The notes beneath the pieces were generated by a model that saw only the letters and a list, made by a program, of their open reading frames with translations, did no database searches and was not told where the DNA came from. A stretch of DNA of 64,000 bases from Bdellovibrio sp. (GTDB lineage Bacteria > Bdellovibrionota > Bacteriovoracia > Bacteriovoracales > Bacteriovoracaceae). The position numbers and the translations under genes were made by a program. Numbering within the stretch: the stretch's first letter is position 1; the number at the start of each line of letters is the position of its first letter. Shown here one piece after another: positions 44,623 to 52,934 of this stretch. The DNA lies in contig JACPIU010000014.1 of NCBI GenBank assembly GCA_016187935.1, positions 1 to 64,000 on the forward strand, written 5' to 3'.

Positions 44623-45009
44623 TCACTTTTCCATTGCAATCATCCATGGCCTTATCTCTATGACAAGCACGCGACTTTTGACTGCAGGATCGACTTCAGC
44701 AAAAGATTGGATTTCTTCAAGTGTGGTTCCTTCTACGGGGACCATCAGTCCTCCAGAATTGTCCAAAAAAGGTCCACCTAAAGCTAATTTACCATCTTGG
44801 TAAAGCTTCATATAATGTTGAACGTGATCCCGAACGCCCGGTTGTTGGCGAAAATCAACACCCTGTTGCCATTGAGGCCCTGGTTTGTGAAAAACGACAT
44901 ACCTAACGGGCGGTTGATTTTGGGCCACTGACATTGATCCTCCTATATAGATCAAACTCATCAGAGTAAAAAGAAACAGGCCGATCTTCTTCGTTGTTTT
45001 CACCGTCAT
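44623..45009 (-). CDS. Exported YCII-domain protein
   Basis: The 128-aa protein has a signal peptide (IGLFLFTLMSLIYIGGSMSVAQ). A YciI-like fold follows: YVVFHKPGPQW, HYMKLYQDGKLALGGPFLDNSGGLMV and ASFAEVDPAV-like text near the C-terminus (SFAEVDPAVKSRVLVIEIRPW). YCII proteins are dimeric with a His/Asp active site and few known functions; export is unusual but seen. Confidence 0.75.
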   Translation of the reverse strand: MTVKTTKKIGLFLFTLMSLIYIGGSMSVAQNQPPVRYVVFHKPGPQWQQGVDFRQQPGVRDHVQHYMKLYQDGKLALGGPFLDNSGGLMVPVEGTTLEEIQSFAEVDPAVKSRVLVIEIRPWMIAMEK

Positions 45010-45041
45010 TCTCCCCTATGCGAGGTTGGTCCGTTTCTATT

Positions 45042-45230
45042 TAAGAGTCTTTAAAATAGACTGCTGACTTCAATGCTCCGTCCCTGAATTGTCAGACCTG
45101 AATTTACTTTTGATGGTTTTACAATTTCGTCAAGGCCTACTGATTTTACCAAGCTTGCTAGACTTGAATCAAATTTTAGCGTTATTCCATCCACAAAGAG
45201 TGGGCCATCCGAGAAAATAGGGGAGCCTCT
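45042..45230 (-). pseudogene. C-terminal gene remnant
   Basis: Leftward, an open stretch without a start reads IFSDGPLFVDGITLKFDSSL, then VGLDEIVKPSKV, ending SIEVSSLF-stop. It looks like the tail of a real protein of unknown family. The front is missing. Confidence 0.35.
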
Positions 45231-45276
45231 GCACCAGTTTATTAAAAATGATCAGCGTATCCATATCCAATCCGTT

Positions 45277-45420
45277 TTATCGTCCTGAACCTTGTTTCGC
45301 CGGGTAAAAAACGACCTCCGGAACAATCCTGGTGTCTTCAAAGAAGAGGGGATGGCCCGTGAGTTCGCGCGCCAAAGGGTAGGGCGGAAAAGACCTCGAT
45401 TGAACTTTGTTTCGAGTCAT
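45277..45420 (-). CDS. Short ORF, likely a truncated gene start
   Basis: 47 codons with a good GAGGAG ribosome site before the ATG at 45420. It encodes MTRNKVQSRSFPPYPLAREL and then FFEDTRIVPEVVFYPAK. The composition looks like the first residues of a longer protein cut short, just after hipA and in the same direction. It could instead be a small protein. No family recognised. Confidence 0.35.
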   Translation of the reverse strand: MTRNKVQSRSFPPYPLARELTGHPLFFEDTRIVPEVVFYPAKQGSGR

Positions 45421-45431
45421 TTCTCCTCTCA

Positions 45432-46709
45432 TTATTCGATTGCAACCCTAAATGCTCTTGCCATTCGATCTTGCTCTCTCACTGAAATTCCAAGTGCCTT
45501 GGCATGCACTCGCCATTTAAGAACTGCACTAATAACTTCTTTGATTATTTTTTCGGCCCTTGCCGGACTGATTCGAAAATATCCAATGACCGATTTGGCC
45601 GTCTCAAGACTTTGAGAATTATCTGTCTCGGTGATATTGAGCTTGAGGCCCTCTCCATCTGGTACCGGATTAATGTCATAAGCGGGAGATAACTTCCATC
45701 CCTTTCCTGTTAAAAGAAAACCATGATTTCTTAAATGATCATCAACATTGGAAATACAAATACTAAAAACGATCCTTCGCCAAAGTTCCTCAAGGTCAGA
45801 GTTAACCTGACTTCCATTCGTCGTAATAAAGGCGGCGATATCTAAATAGCTTTCGCCAGTAGATGCACCTGCACCATCAACTTTTCCCAAACAAGTCATG
45901 GACGAAGCAAAATGTATTCTTGTGTTTTCGGTTTCTCGATCAAACCTTTTTGTCATAAAGGTATGGTGAGGACTGTTAAACTTTTGCACTTTGCACTCAC
46001 ACATTTCAATTCCGGCATCCAAGGCCATTAGGTGCGCAACCTTTTCCCATCCACCAATATCTGAGTCATCTTTACGACTTGGAAATTTTGCCATCCAAAG
46101 ATTTCCCCTTTCATCGATGACACTCGCTTTAGGTCTTGCTCCTCCCAAAGAAGAGCCGGGAGACATCAACATATTGATCCATTTTAGATATTCTTTAGAA
46201 TTTTCTATTCCTTCTTCTTCCAATTTTAAGCTGGCCTGCTCTAATTCTCTTAAGCATGCCCAAGGTGGTGAAGTAAAATCTCGATTGTTATTTAAAAAAT
46301 CACCCTTGGGATCTAGCTTATAGCGCAAGGCCCCCATCCTATGCCCATCAAAAACTCCCAACAAATAATCGCTTTCAAATAACTTGCGTGGAATTCGTTT
46401 TTCCTCTTTTGCTAGTATGGCCTCTCTGCGATCCATGAGTACCCGGCCCCACCTATCGGGACAAGAATCTAAAAAAAGTCCAAAATTGGATTTCCCTTCA
46501 GTTAAAAATTGAAGCCCCGCATAGAGCTGAAGTTCCGGGTCTAACTGTTGCCCATGGCCTGCCGCGAGCCATGCTTTATCGTAATCAAAAGAAAAAACTT
46601 CTGCGCCTCGGACAACATCGACACTCATCGTGCCCATAAATGTAGGGCCCGCTAATTTCTTCCAATCTGCGTAAACATAAATGAATTTTCGCTCACCTTT
46701 TTTGGACAT
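45432..46709 (-). CDS. hipA: HipA-type toxin kinase
   Basis: The 425-aa protein has the HipA layout: an N-terminal domain (residues 1-110), the Gly-rich loop region SPGSSLGGARPKASVID, and catalytic loop NVDDHLRNHGFLL. The metal-binding LSPAYDINPVP follows. HipA phosphorylates glutamyl-tRNA synthetase or related targets to halt growth. The Xre antitoxin gene lies 16 nt upstream. All kinase residues appear present. Confidence 0.93.
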   Translation of the reverse strand: MSKKGERKFIYVYADWKKLAGPTFMGTMSVDVVRGAEVFSFDYDKAWLAAGHGQQLDPELQLYAGLQFLTEGKSNFGLFLDSCPDRWGRVLMDRREAILAKEEKRIPRKLFESDYLLGVFDGHRMGALRYKLDPKGDFLNNNRDFTSPPWACLRELEQASLKLEEEGIENSKEYLKWINMLMSPGSSLGGARPKASVIDERGNLWMAKFPSRKDDSDIGGWEKVAHLMALDAGIEMCECKVQKFNSPHHTFMTKRFDRETENTRIHFASSMTCLGKVDGAGASTGESYLDIAAFITTNGSQVNSDLEELWRRIVFSICISNVDDHLRNHGFLLTGKGWKLSPAYDINPVPDGEGLKLNITETDNSQSLETAKSVIGYFRISPARAEKIIKEVISAVLKWRVHAKALGISVREQDRMARAFRVAIE

Positions 46710-46725
46710 ATGTCATCCTCAGCGA

Positions 46726-47037
46726 TTATTTTTTTGGAGCACGCTGTTTTGTAACGAGGCCAGCATCTTGGATTTTTCTGCCAAGCAAATCGTCCTTTGC
46801 AACAACGAGAAAGTCTTCATGCAATCTCATCACAAAAAGAACTTGGAAATAACTCCCCATCGATACGCCCTCATCGCCTTTTTCAATTTTGATTAAGGTC
46901 GATCTACTAATGCCCGCTCGCTCAGCAACCTGTTCCATGGATAGCTTTCTGCGCAGCCGGGCCAGCTTAATATTCTCCCCAAATACATCTAGAGTCTTTT
47001 TCGCTTGTGGGAATATGGGGTTCTTATGTGTTTTCAT
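46726..47037 (-). CDS. hipB: HipB-type Xre antitoxin
   Basis: The 103-aa protein has an Xre helix-turn-helix (IKLARLRRKLSMEQVAERAG, ISRSTLIKIEKGDEGVSMGSY) and a C-terminal tail (GRKIQDAGL) of HipB type. It neutralises HipA and represses the operon. I prefer the ATG at 47037: GGTGAA precedes it, and the alternative ATG at 47049 lies in the arm of the operator-like inverted repeat. Confidence 0.9.
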   Translation of the reverse strand: MKTHKNPIFPQAKKTLDVFGENIKLARLRRKLSMEQVAERAGISRSTLIKIEKGDEGVSMGSYFQVLFVMRLHEDFLVVAKDDLLGRKIQDAGLVTKQRAPKK

Positions 47038-47047
47038 AATGTTCACC

Positions 47048-47087
47048 ATTATACACTTTTATCGACTATTTTGTGTATAATATTATA
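47048..47087 (-). promoter_or_regulatory. Candidate HipB operator/promoter
   Basis: Perfect 9-bp arms ATTATACAC (47048-47056) and GTGTATAAT (47073-47081), with centres 25 bp apart. They are followed by a 12-bp palindrome TATAATATTATA (47076-47087) which can also serve as a -10 box. The position directly before hipBA fits autoregulation by HipB. Confidence 0.6.
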
Positions 47088-47142
47088 CGTTATATTTGGG
47101 TAGGGTTATAAGCTACTGATTTTACGTCTCAAAGGAGAGAGA

Positions 47143-47273
47143 AAAGTCTTCTAGCGTAAAATTGGCAGAGAATGAATTCCAATGTGGTTTCAGATAAGAC
47201 AGCAAAGGCCATCAACGGCGTTCAAGGAAATGATCGAAGTCCTCGTGTTGCGAGGAGGAGGAGATGCTTTGGG
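47143..47273 (+). pseudogene. Truncated copy of the 5' end of the 51521 gene
   Basis: 47143-47218 repeats 51492-51567 with roughly one mismatch in six or seven. It includes the leader and ATG (MNSNVVSDKTAKAIN versus MNSISVPDKTAKAIN). Homology stops after 15 codons and an unrelated frame ends at a TAA. The DUF4143 ATPase gene starts about 70 nt further on. Confidence 0.75.
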
Positions 47274-47345
47274 TAATGCTAATTAAGCAATTATACTTCA
47301 AGAAAAGACTTGTTCCTCGGTAAGGATCTTGCTTATAATCAGGAT

Positions 47346-48512
47346 ATGACATCCCGATTATCATCATATAAAAGAATTCTCACTCTCGATTTTGAAGAAG
47401 CACGAGCAGCACTACTGCTTGGGCCAAGAAAGGTTGGCAAAACAACATTTCTTCATCAAAAGTTTCCGAGAGCAACCTATATCGATCTCCTTCAAACAGA
47501 TATTCGTGCCGAGTTTCAGATTCATCCTTCAAAACTTCGAGAGATCGTGCTGGAGTTTCCGAAAAAGCTCTATGTCATTGATGAAATCCAAAAGGTGCCA
47601 GCACTTCTTGATGAAATTCATTGGTGTCTGGAAAACACCACAGCACAGTTCATTCTCTGCGGTTCTTCCGCAAGGAAATTAAAGCGAGGGGCAAGTAATC
47701 TGCTTGGAGGAAGAGCTTTTAAGTATGAATTGTACCCACTCACATCTCGGGAGATTCCCAACTTTAATATAATGACGGCAATCAATAAGGGGCTTATTCC
47801 TCAGCACTATCAAGCGAAAAATGTACAGAAATTTTTAAAAGCTTATATTGAACAATATCTACAAGAAGAAATTGTGGAAGAATCTCAAATTAGAAAACTT
47901 GCTTCCTTTCATCGTTTCCTGGAAGTTTCTGCTCTTATGAATGGTGAACTTCTTAATTATGCCAACGTCGGCGCGGATTGCGGCGTTTCTGGAAAAACGG
48001 TGAGGGAGTATTACCAAATTCTAGAAGACACTCTTCTTGGGTTTACTCTCTGGCCGTGGCGTAAAGTAAAAACAAGAAAACTAATCGAAACAGCGAAGTT
48101 TTATCTTTTTGATCTTGGCGTCATTCGATATTTAAAAGGCCTTGATTCAATTTCGTTGCGAACACAGGAGTTTGGAAATAGTTTTGAGACTTTCCTCATC
48201 AATGAAGTGAGGGCCTATCTTTCATATCAACATTCATCCAAAAAACTTTCATATTGGAAAACGACCTCGGGTCTGGAAGTTGATCTTGTTGTGGGCCAAA
48301 TGAATGTTGCGCTTGAGTTTAAGTCGACAGATAAAGTGCGCAATGAACACTTTAGTGGTCTCAAGGCGATCATGCAAGAGCATCATCCCAAGCAGGCTAT
48401 CCTTGTCTGTATGGATCAGAATTCACGAAAATTGGAGAACGGTATTCGCATCCTCTATTTTAAACAATTTCTCAGTGAACTTTGGGCGGGTGAGATCATT
48501 CATGAAGGATAA
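47346..48512 (+). CDS. AAA_14/DUF4143-type ATPase, second copy
   Basis: The 388-aa paralogue of 1447-2595 has Walker A LLLGPRKVGKTTFL, Walker B LYVIDEIQKVPALLDEIH, sensor FILCGSSARKLK and DUF4143 region SGLEVDLVVGQMNVALEFKS, ending in FLSELWAGEI. The ATG at 47346 follows an AGGA-like sequence and places the Walker A at the usual distance. It stands beside a truncated copy of another gene, as the first ATPase stands inside a broken RHS gene. The family is often linked to mobile or defence-rich DNA, but its function is unknown. Confidence 0.88.
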   Translation: MTSRLSSYKRILTLDFEEARAALLLGPRKVGKTTFLHQKFPRATYIDLLQTDIRAEFQIHPSKLREIVLEFPKKLYVIDEIQKVPALLDEIHWCLENTTAQFILCGSSARKLKRGASNLLGGRAFKYELYPLTSREIPNFNIMTAINKGLIPQHYQAKNVQKFLKAYIEQYLQEEIVEESQIRKLASFHRFLEVSALMNGELLNYANVGADCGVSGKTVREYYQILEDTLLGFTLWPWRKVKTRKLIETAKFYLFDLGVIRYLKGLDSISLRTQEFGNSFETFLINEVRAYLSYQHSSKKLSYWKTTSGLEVDLVVGQMNVALEFKSTDKVRNEHFSGLKAIMQEHHPKQAILVCMDQNSRKLENGIRILYFKQFLSELWAGEIIHEG

Positions 48513-48562
48513 AAAGACATAAACGGCCTTTCGTATTTTTTAGAGGAACTCTCGTTCTGGCT

Positions 48563-49366
48563 TCATTCGTGAGTTTTATCCCACCAACAAACACCAAGCA
48601 TTTTTTCTGTAGGGGTGAATCCGACAGATTCATAAATTTTTGCGGCATGATATTCTTCATCGGCCACCATAACCAGCGTCTTAATCCCCATTTGATCAAA
48701 TGCATATTGTGCCGTCTTATACACGAGCGCTCCACATACGCCTTGGCGCTGATAATCTGCATGTGTGCTTACGACTTGATATCGGCCGATGTCTGCATCT
48801 TTGAAAATGCCGAGGCCTGCGACCATCTTTGAACCCAGGAAACCGCCAAACCAGGTTCCGAGACCTGCTTTTGTCATTTTTTTATAGCGTTCCATTTGGG
48901 AACGATAAAAATTTTCCCACTGAAGCTTTGAGAGGGTGGCATTTGCGCAGCTCAATTGAATTTGGATCGACTCCTCCCATTCGGTGTCACCTTCAATAGG
49001 CCTTACAGCTAATGAAGCATGAAATTTGGGTGGAACACGGACATTTTGAGTTGTTAATACAACACCCTTTTCAAATCGAAAACCATCGGCAAGAAACTCG
49101 GAGATATCGCCCGTAGTGCCTTCCGGTGAATCCCAGGCAAAGGTGACGTGATAGGTTCTTGGATCTTTAAAATGATCTTGAAATATAAGCCGCCACTTTG
49201 CCAGATCACCGAGTTGTGGAGGGTGCGCAAAAATTAAAAAATTGCCCCAAAAATAACAGGGATTGGAGGGCGTTTTAACCACCAAAAAAGATTCTAAATC
49301 CAAACACTCACCATCAAACCTTGTGAAGATTAAATCAGACCTGTAGCCTAAGGATTTCAGAATCAT
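48563..49366 (-). CDS. GNAT acetyltransferase, two-part
   Basis: The 267-aa protein has a C-terminal GNAT domain: GTWFGGFLGSKMVAGLGIF, VVSTHADYQRQGVCGALVYK (acetyl-CoA loop R-Q-x-G-V-C-G-A) and AAKIYESVGFTPTEKMLGVC. The N-terminal 120 residues are a second, diverged region (HVTFAWDSPEGTTGDISEF) that may be a remnant GNAT half. The substrate is unknown. Confidence 0.85.
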   Translation of the reverse strand: MILKSLGYRSDLIFTRFDGECLDLESFLVVKTPSNPCYFWGNFLIFAHPPQLGDLAKWRLIFQDHFKDPRTYHVTFAWDSPEGTTGDISEFLADGFRFEKGVVLTTQNVRVPPKFHASLAVRPIEGDTEWEESIQIQLSCANATLSKLQWENFYRSQMERYKKMTKAGLGTWFGGFLGSKMVAGLGIFKDADIGRYQVVSTHADYQRQGVCGALVYKTAQYAFDQMGIKTLVMVADEEYHAAKIYESVGFTPTEKMLGVCWWDKTHE

Positions 49367-49525
49367 GTGAGATTCGATAACATAAGTTCTGAGTATTGGT
49401 CTACGAAATCAAAAAGATGAAGGCAATCTTAAGCGAGTTTAATTTTTCCACATATAAGGCCCCGGCGGAAACTTTGTAATGTTTCAGGATTTTATGCGGA
49501 AAAATCAAACCCTCTTAAGATAAAT

Positions 49526-49560
49526 AAAAGGCCCCTTAGTGGGGCCCTCGTTTTTTACAT
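49526..49560 (-). terminator. Intrinsic terminator
   Basis: GGCCCC-TTAGT-GGGGCC stem with T-rich flanks on both sides, so it can act in either direction. It lies 25 nt beyond the stop of the 49585-50187 lipoprotein gene and ends that transcript. Confidence 0.8.
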
Positions 49561-49584
49561 GTTTGAAGATGTAAAACTCTGTTT

Positions 49585-50187
49585 CTAGTCCAATCGCAAA
49601 TAGCAATGGCCATAGTTTGTCACCACGCGTCTGGAATCATAATCAGATCCATTGAAGCTCCCAACCACTTCGGTCGAAGCAGGCGTAAGTAAGGTGAAGT
49701 TAAACTCTGTGGTTTCTCCATGATACTCAAAAGTCACTTCCCGATGTCCCCGGACGTTAATTGTCTGTTCACGACAAACTCGGCGCTGAGATACTGGATC
49801 AAAAGAACACACAGGTCGGCTAACGGTGCTGGTGCATGATTCTATCGTAGTTCTTGGCCCTGAGTTGCTATAGACGGTCTCAGCAGTTGCCGTTAGGTCA
49901 TAGGGTTGCCCAACTTCTTGTGCAGTCAAGCGGAGTTCTCCAGAGTTGGTTGGCAATCTTACGCCTTTTGGCAAAGTAAATTGCACTTTTCTATTGTATC
50001 CAACAAGAATACTGGCATATTTTTTCTGCTTAACTGTTAGTACCGCAGAGTGTACGCCCTTAGCTAGCGTGATATTGCCATCTTTCCCTTTGAAGCTAAG
50101 TGGTGTCTTTACTTCAAAAGTACCCTTTACTTTTTCAACGCAAGACGTGAGTAGGACAACAGACAAAAGTAATACGATTTTTTTCAT
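49585..50187 (-). CDS. Lipoprotein of unknown function
   Basis: The 200-aa protein has a lipobox (LLSVVLLTSC, Cys16) and a beta-rich body with KVQFTLPKGVRLPTNSGEL. A central disulfide-prone stretch (CTSTVSRPVCSFDPVSQRRVC) follows. No recognised domain. A terminator follows. Confidence 0.75.
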   Translation of the reverse strand: MKKIVLLLSVVLLTSCVEKVKGTFEVKTPLSFKGKDGNITLAKGVHSAVLTVKQKKYASILVGYNRKVQFTLPKGVRLPTNSGELRLTAQEVGQPYDLTATAETVYSNSGPRTTIESCTSTVSRPVCSFDPVSQRRVCREQTINVRGHREVTFEYHGETTEFNFTLLTPASTEVVGSFNGSDYDSRRVVTNYGHCYLRLD

Positions 50188-50316
50188 AAGATTCTCCTCA
50201 ATTGATGTGTTGTGAGTTTTGAAAGTCGGGGCATATGTTACCTCCTAGTTTTATGCCTGCTGGCAGCTAACTGAATGCTCGCTATTTGAAAACTTACGTG
50301 CACCTCTTGTTTTTAC

Positions 50317-50344
50317 TTGCAAAACGTACGGAAAAGCGTAATAT
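50317..50344 (+). promoter_or_regulatory. Candidate promoter of the Phd/ParE-type module
   Basis: TTGCAA (50317-50322) and TAATAT (50339-50344) are 16 bp apart and only 6 nt before the ATG at 50351. If used, the transcript would be nearly leaderless, matching the absence of a ribosome site. Confidence 0.35.
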
Positions 50345-50350
50345 GCCTAT

Positions 50351-50614
50351 ATGGGAATTCCAAAAATTACAAAACAGACAGAACTTAGAGACAACTTATA
50401 CAAGACCCTTGAGGACATTGCGACAGGTGGTGAGCCTCATTTAATACCCACAAAGAATGGTGAGGTCATAATTATTTCTCGCCAAGCCTATGATGCGATT
50501 CTTCTTGAGAAGGAATTTTTACAGGAATTCCAAAGCCCTATCAAGTTTGAGGAACTAATAGAAGCATCAGAAGTATTTAAACGTATTGATAAGAAATTCG
50601 GTTTCAAGAAGTGA
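50351..50614 (+). CDS. Phd/YefM-type antitoxin
   Basis: The 87-aa protein begins GIPKITKQTELRDNLYKTLE and continues PHLIPTKNGEVIIISRQAYDAI, the Phd/YefM DNA-binding fold. The C-terminal helix region neutralises the toxin. Its stop overlaps the toxin start by 4 nt (GTGA). Confidence 0.85.
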   Translation: MGIPKITKQTELRDNLYKTLEDIATGGEPHLIPTKNGEVIIISRQAYDAILLEKEFLQEFQSPIKFEELIEASEVFKRIDKKFGFKK

Positions 50615-50889
50615 AAGTTTATTTCACAAGAAAAGCTGAAAAAGGCCTAGAAAAAATTTTTAGTCATGTTGTAAAGAATTTCAGCTTCGAACAGGCACAG
50701 ATAGTTCGAAATGAACTCGTAGCTTCAATTTTAAAACTTGGTGATTTTCCAGAACTTGGTAACAAGTTAGCTGGCCAATCCGATAAACGAGTCCTATTCG
50801 TGTCTGGGAACGCAATTGTTTACGAAATTGTTCTGGTCAAAGATCCTTATATTATAATTCGAAATATTAAGCCGCGAAAAACAGCATAA
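50611..50889 (+). CDS. RelE/ParE-type toxin
   Basis: The 92-aa protein reads KVYFTRKAEKGLEKIFSHV, FPELGNKLAGQSDKRVLFVS and GNAIVYEIVLVKDPYIIIRN, the ParE/RelE fold with the usual strand order. It starts at a GTG coupled to the antitoxin. The last 96 nt overlap the opposite-strand exported-protein frame. Confidence 0.85.
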   Translation: MKVYFTRKAEKGLEKIFSHVVKNFSFEQAQIVRNELVASILKLGDFPELGNKLAGQSDKRVLFVSGNAIVYEIVLVKDPYIIIRNIKPRKTA

Positions 50890-51393
50890 ATCAATTCGTC
50901 GCTGGGCGGGTGAGATCATCTCTACATGGCCAGGCCCTTGAATGGTCTTATTCGAGATCTTGTCAAGCGCCTTTTTTGCGGCAAACCGGCACGCCATTCT
51001 CCCGGTCACTCCAACATGGGTAGTGGCCGCCCCTACTGAGCGAAAGACATTGTTAAGCGACCCGCCGTCCTTTTCGACTACGTCAATTTCTACCTTGCAA
51101 GAGGATTTCCCAAATAGATTTTGCATACGTGCATTCCAGGTGGTCCGCATGCTTACATATAAGTCGCCGTCGATCATGATGTCGGATAAATTGCTGCGAA
51201 AATACTTCGTGTGTACGTCGATGCCTTTTTTCTCTGGCCCGACACGAACAATGTGGCCGACATAAGGGTCGAGGCTGTCAGCTGGTCGATCCATGAGTAC
51301 CCAGCAGCGAGAAAGTCGGCCTTCTTCAGTGTGTCCGGTTGCTAGTGTAAAACTAAGCACGATCATGAGTCCTAGAAAATTAAGAGCTTTCAT
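50794..51393 (-). CDS. Exported protein with a substituted C-terminus
   Basis: The 199-aa frame has a signal peptide (FLGLMIVLSFTLATG) and a folded body to about residue 155 (RFAAKKALDKISNKT). The last 40 or so residues run through a 17-bp ATPase-tail relic and antisense to the toxin gene, so they are probably not native. The toxin-antitoxin module seems to have landed at, and clipped, the 3' end of this gene. Function unknown. Confidence 0.6.
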   Translation of the reverse strand: MKALNFLGLMIVLSFTLATGHTEEGRLSRCWVLMDRPADSLDPYVGHIVRVGPEKKGIDVHTKYFRSNLSDIMIDGDLYVSMRTTWNARMQNLFGKSSCKVEIDVVEKDGGSLNNVFRSVGAATTHVGVTGRMACRFAAKKALDKISNKTIQGPGHVEMISPAQRRIDLCCFSRLNISNYNIRIFDQNNFVNNCVPRHE

Positions 51394-51520
51394 GCACCCT
51401 CCTATAATGTTATTGGCATGAGATTGTTGCCAGGAACCTAGACGAATCGCGTCGGGATTTCTACTGACAAATTTGCCACGAATTGCTGGCCAAAGTTTTC
51501 TCGCGTAAAATTAGCGCAGA

Positions 51521-52135
51521 ATGAATTCTATTTCGGTTCCAGATAAGACAGCGAAGGCCATCAACGAGATCTTTGACCAGATCACCTGCGGGGATATCAA
51601 TCAGGCCCGTGCGCTGGTCTTGGAACTCAGCAAGAAGCGAGTGCCCCGGCAGCATGCCGTCAGGTTTGCCAGCGCCGCGATCTCGGTACGAATTCCGGAG
51701 TTGGCCTATCGCTGTATTCATCCCTTTGTCCGAGGACGGGCCCGCTCAGGCCGACCTTTAGATACGACGAAGGATGAACGAATTTACTTCGCATCCGCCG
51801 CGCTTGATCTCGGGGCGTTCAAGGAAGCGCTTCCATTGCAAATTGAGGAACAGGCAGGACGTTATCGTCTCCTCTGTTCGCGACCTGTCACCCTGCGAAT
51901 CTGGTTGAAAGATACGGTTCCCGAGGAGGCCGTCAAAGGTAGGCATTCGGCGGCGCTACGCCAACTCACTTCAGCTTTTAAAGATCGGGAGTTTCAGGCG
52001 ACTGAGGCCGCCCAGGCGCTGGGGGCAAACAAGAGGACCACCCTTCGCATTCTCAATGAGGTGCTAGCATCGGGTGTGCTCGAGAAAGTGGGACTAGGAC
52101 GAAACACCCGATACATGATCAAGGCAGGTGCATGA
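51521..52135 (+). CDS. Winged-helix protein coupled to a ferredoxin gene
   Basis: The 204-aa protein has an N-terminal part of helical pairs (INQARALVLELSKKRVPRQH, ELAYRCIHPFVRGRARSGRP) that looks TPR-like. The C-terminal winged helix is FKDREFQATEAAQALGANKR, LRILNEVLASGVLEKVGLGR. It overlaps the ferredoxin gene by 4 nt. It may be a regulator; the family is unrecognised. Its leader and first 15 codons exist as a truncated copy at 47143-47218. The two halves may have been joined, since the region after residue 105 changes in character. Confidence 0.65.
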   Translation: MNSISVPDKTAKAINEIFDQITCGDINQARALVLELSKKRVPRQHAVRFASAAISVRIPELAYRCIHPFVRGRARSGRPLDTTKDERIYFASAALDLGAFKEALPLQIEEQAGRYRLLCSRPVTLRIWLKDTVPEEAVKGRHSAALRQLTSAFKDREFQATEAAQALGANKRTTLRILNEVLASGVLEKVGLGRNTRYMIKAGA

Positions 52136-52932
52136 AAAGAAAAATTGTTAAAATTGATGAAGAGCTTTGTAATGGATGTGGCGACTGCGTTACCGATTGT
52201 TCCGAAGGGGCGTTGCAAATAATAAATGGTAAGGCCAAATTGATCCGCGAGGATTTCTGTGACGGTTTTGGTGATTGTATGGGCGCGTGTCCGACTGGCG
52301 CCATCATTATTGAAGAGCGCGAAACCGTTGCCTTCGACAAGGATGCCACCAAACAACACCTAATGGATAGCATTGGTCCAGATGCTGTATTACGCATGGA
52401 AGAAGCGCAAAAGAGACATGAGCACGGGAATATTCGTAAGGATAGTCCCCACGGCATCCTGATGCATGGAGGAGGTTGCCCAGGAAGTCAAATGAGGCAA
52501 TTTGATCGAACAAGCAATAATCATGTCTCAAGCCAGGAGGGACATAGGCCATCGCAATTGGCGCAATGGCCGGTTCAAATACATTTGGTCAGTCCCCAAG
52601 CGCCTTTTTTCAATCAGCGGGAATTAGTGGTCCTCAATACTTGTGCCGGCATAGCTTCCGCCAATATTCACAAGGATTACATCAAAAATAGATCTGTGAC
52701 AGTCGGTTGCCCCAAACTGGATGATACCTCCCGATATGCCGAGAAGCTTGCAAGCATATTGCGTAATCCCACCATTCCCAAGGTGATTGTGACCATTATG
52801 GAAGTTCCATGTTGCTATGGACTTTCCATGATCGTGCAACAGGCCCGGGCCATGACAGGCAGGAAAGATCTGGTGGTGGAAGAACACACTCTTTCCTTAA
52901 GTGGAGAAAGAAAGACCGTCAAAGTGCTTTGA
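52132..52932 (+). CDS. 4Fe-4S ferredoxin-type protein
   Basis: The 266-aa protein has a first cluster motif CNGCGDCVTDC and a second, incomplete motif CDGFGDCMGACP (one Cys replaced by Phe), a pattern known in this family. The C-terminal 130 residues carry further cysteines (CAGIAS, GCPKLDD, VPCCYGLS) that may hold another cluster. It is probably an electron carrier or sensor. Translation is coupled to the upstream winged-helix gene. Confidence 0.85.
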   Translation: MKRKIVKIDEELCNGCGDCVTDCSEGALQIINGKAKLIREDFCDGFGDCMGACPTGAIIIEERETVAFDKDATKQHLMDSIGPDAVLRMEEAQKRHEHGNIRKDSPHGILMHGGGCPGSQMRQFDRTSNNHVSSQEGHRPSQLAQWPVQIHLVSPQAPFFNQRELVVLNTCAGIASANIHKDYIKNRSVTVGCPKLDDTSRYAEKLASILRNPTIPKVIVTIMEVPCCYGLSMIVQQARAMTGRKDLVVEEHTLSLSGERKTVKVL

Positions 52933-52934
52933 GT

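Noticed and set aside
52132-52320. Broken ferredoxin because the second cluster lacks one Cys
   Set aside because: As I recall the family, its second motif normally has this form (CDGxGxC).
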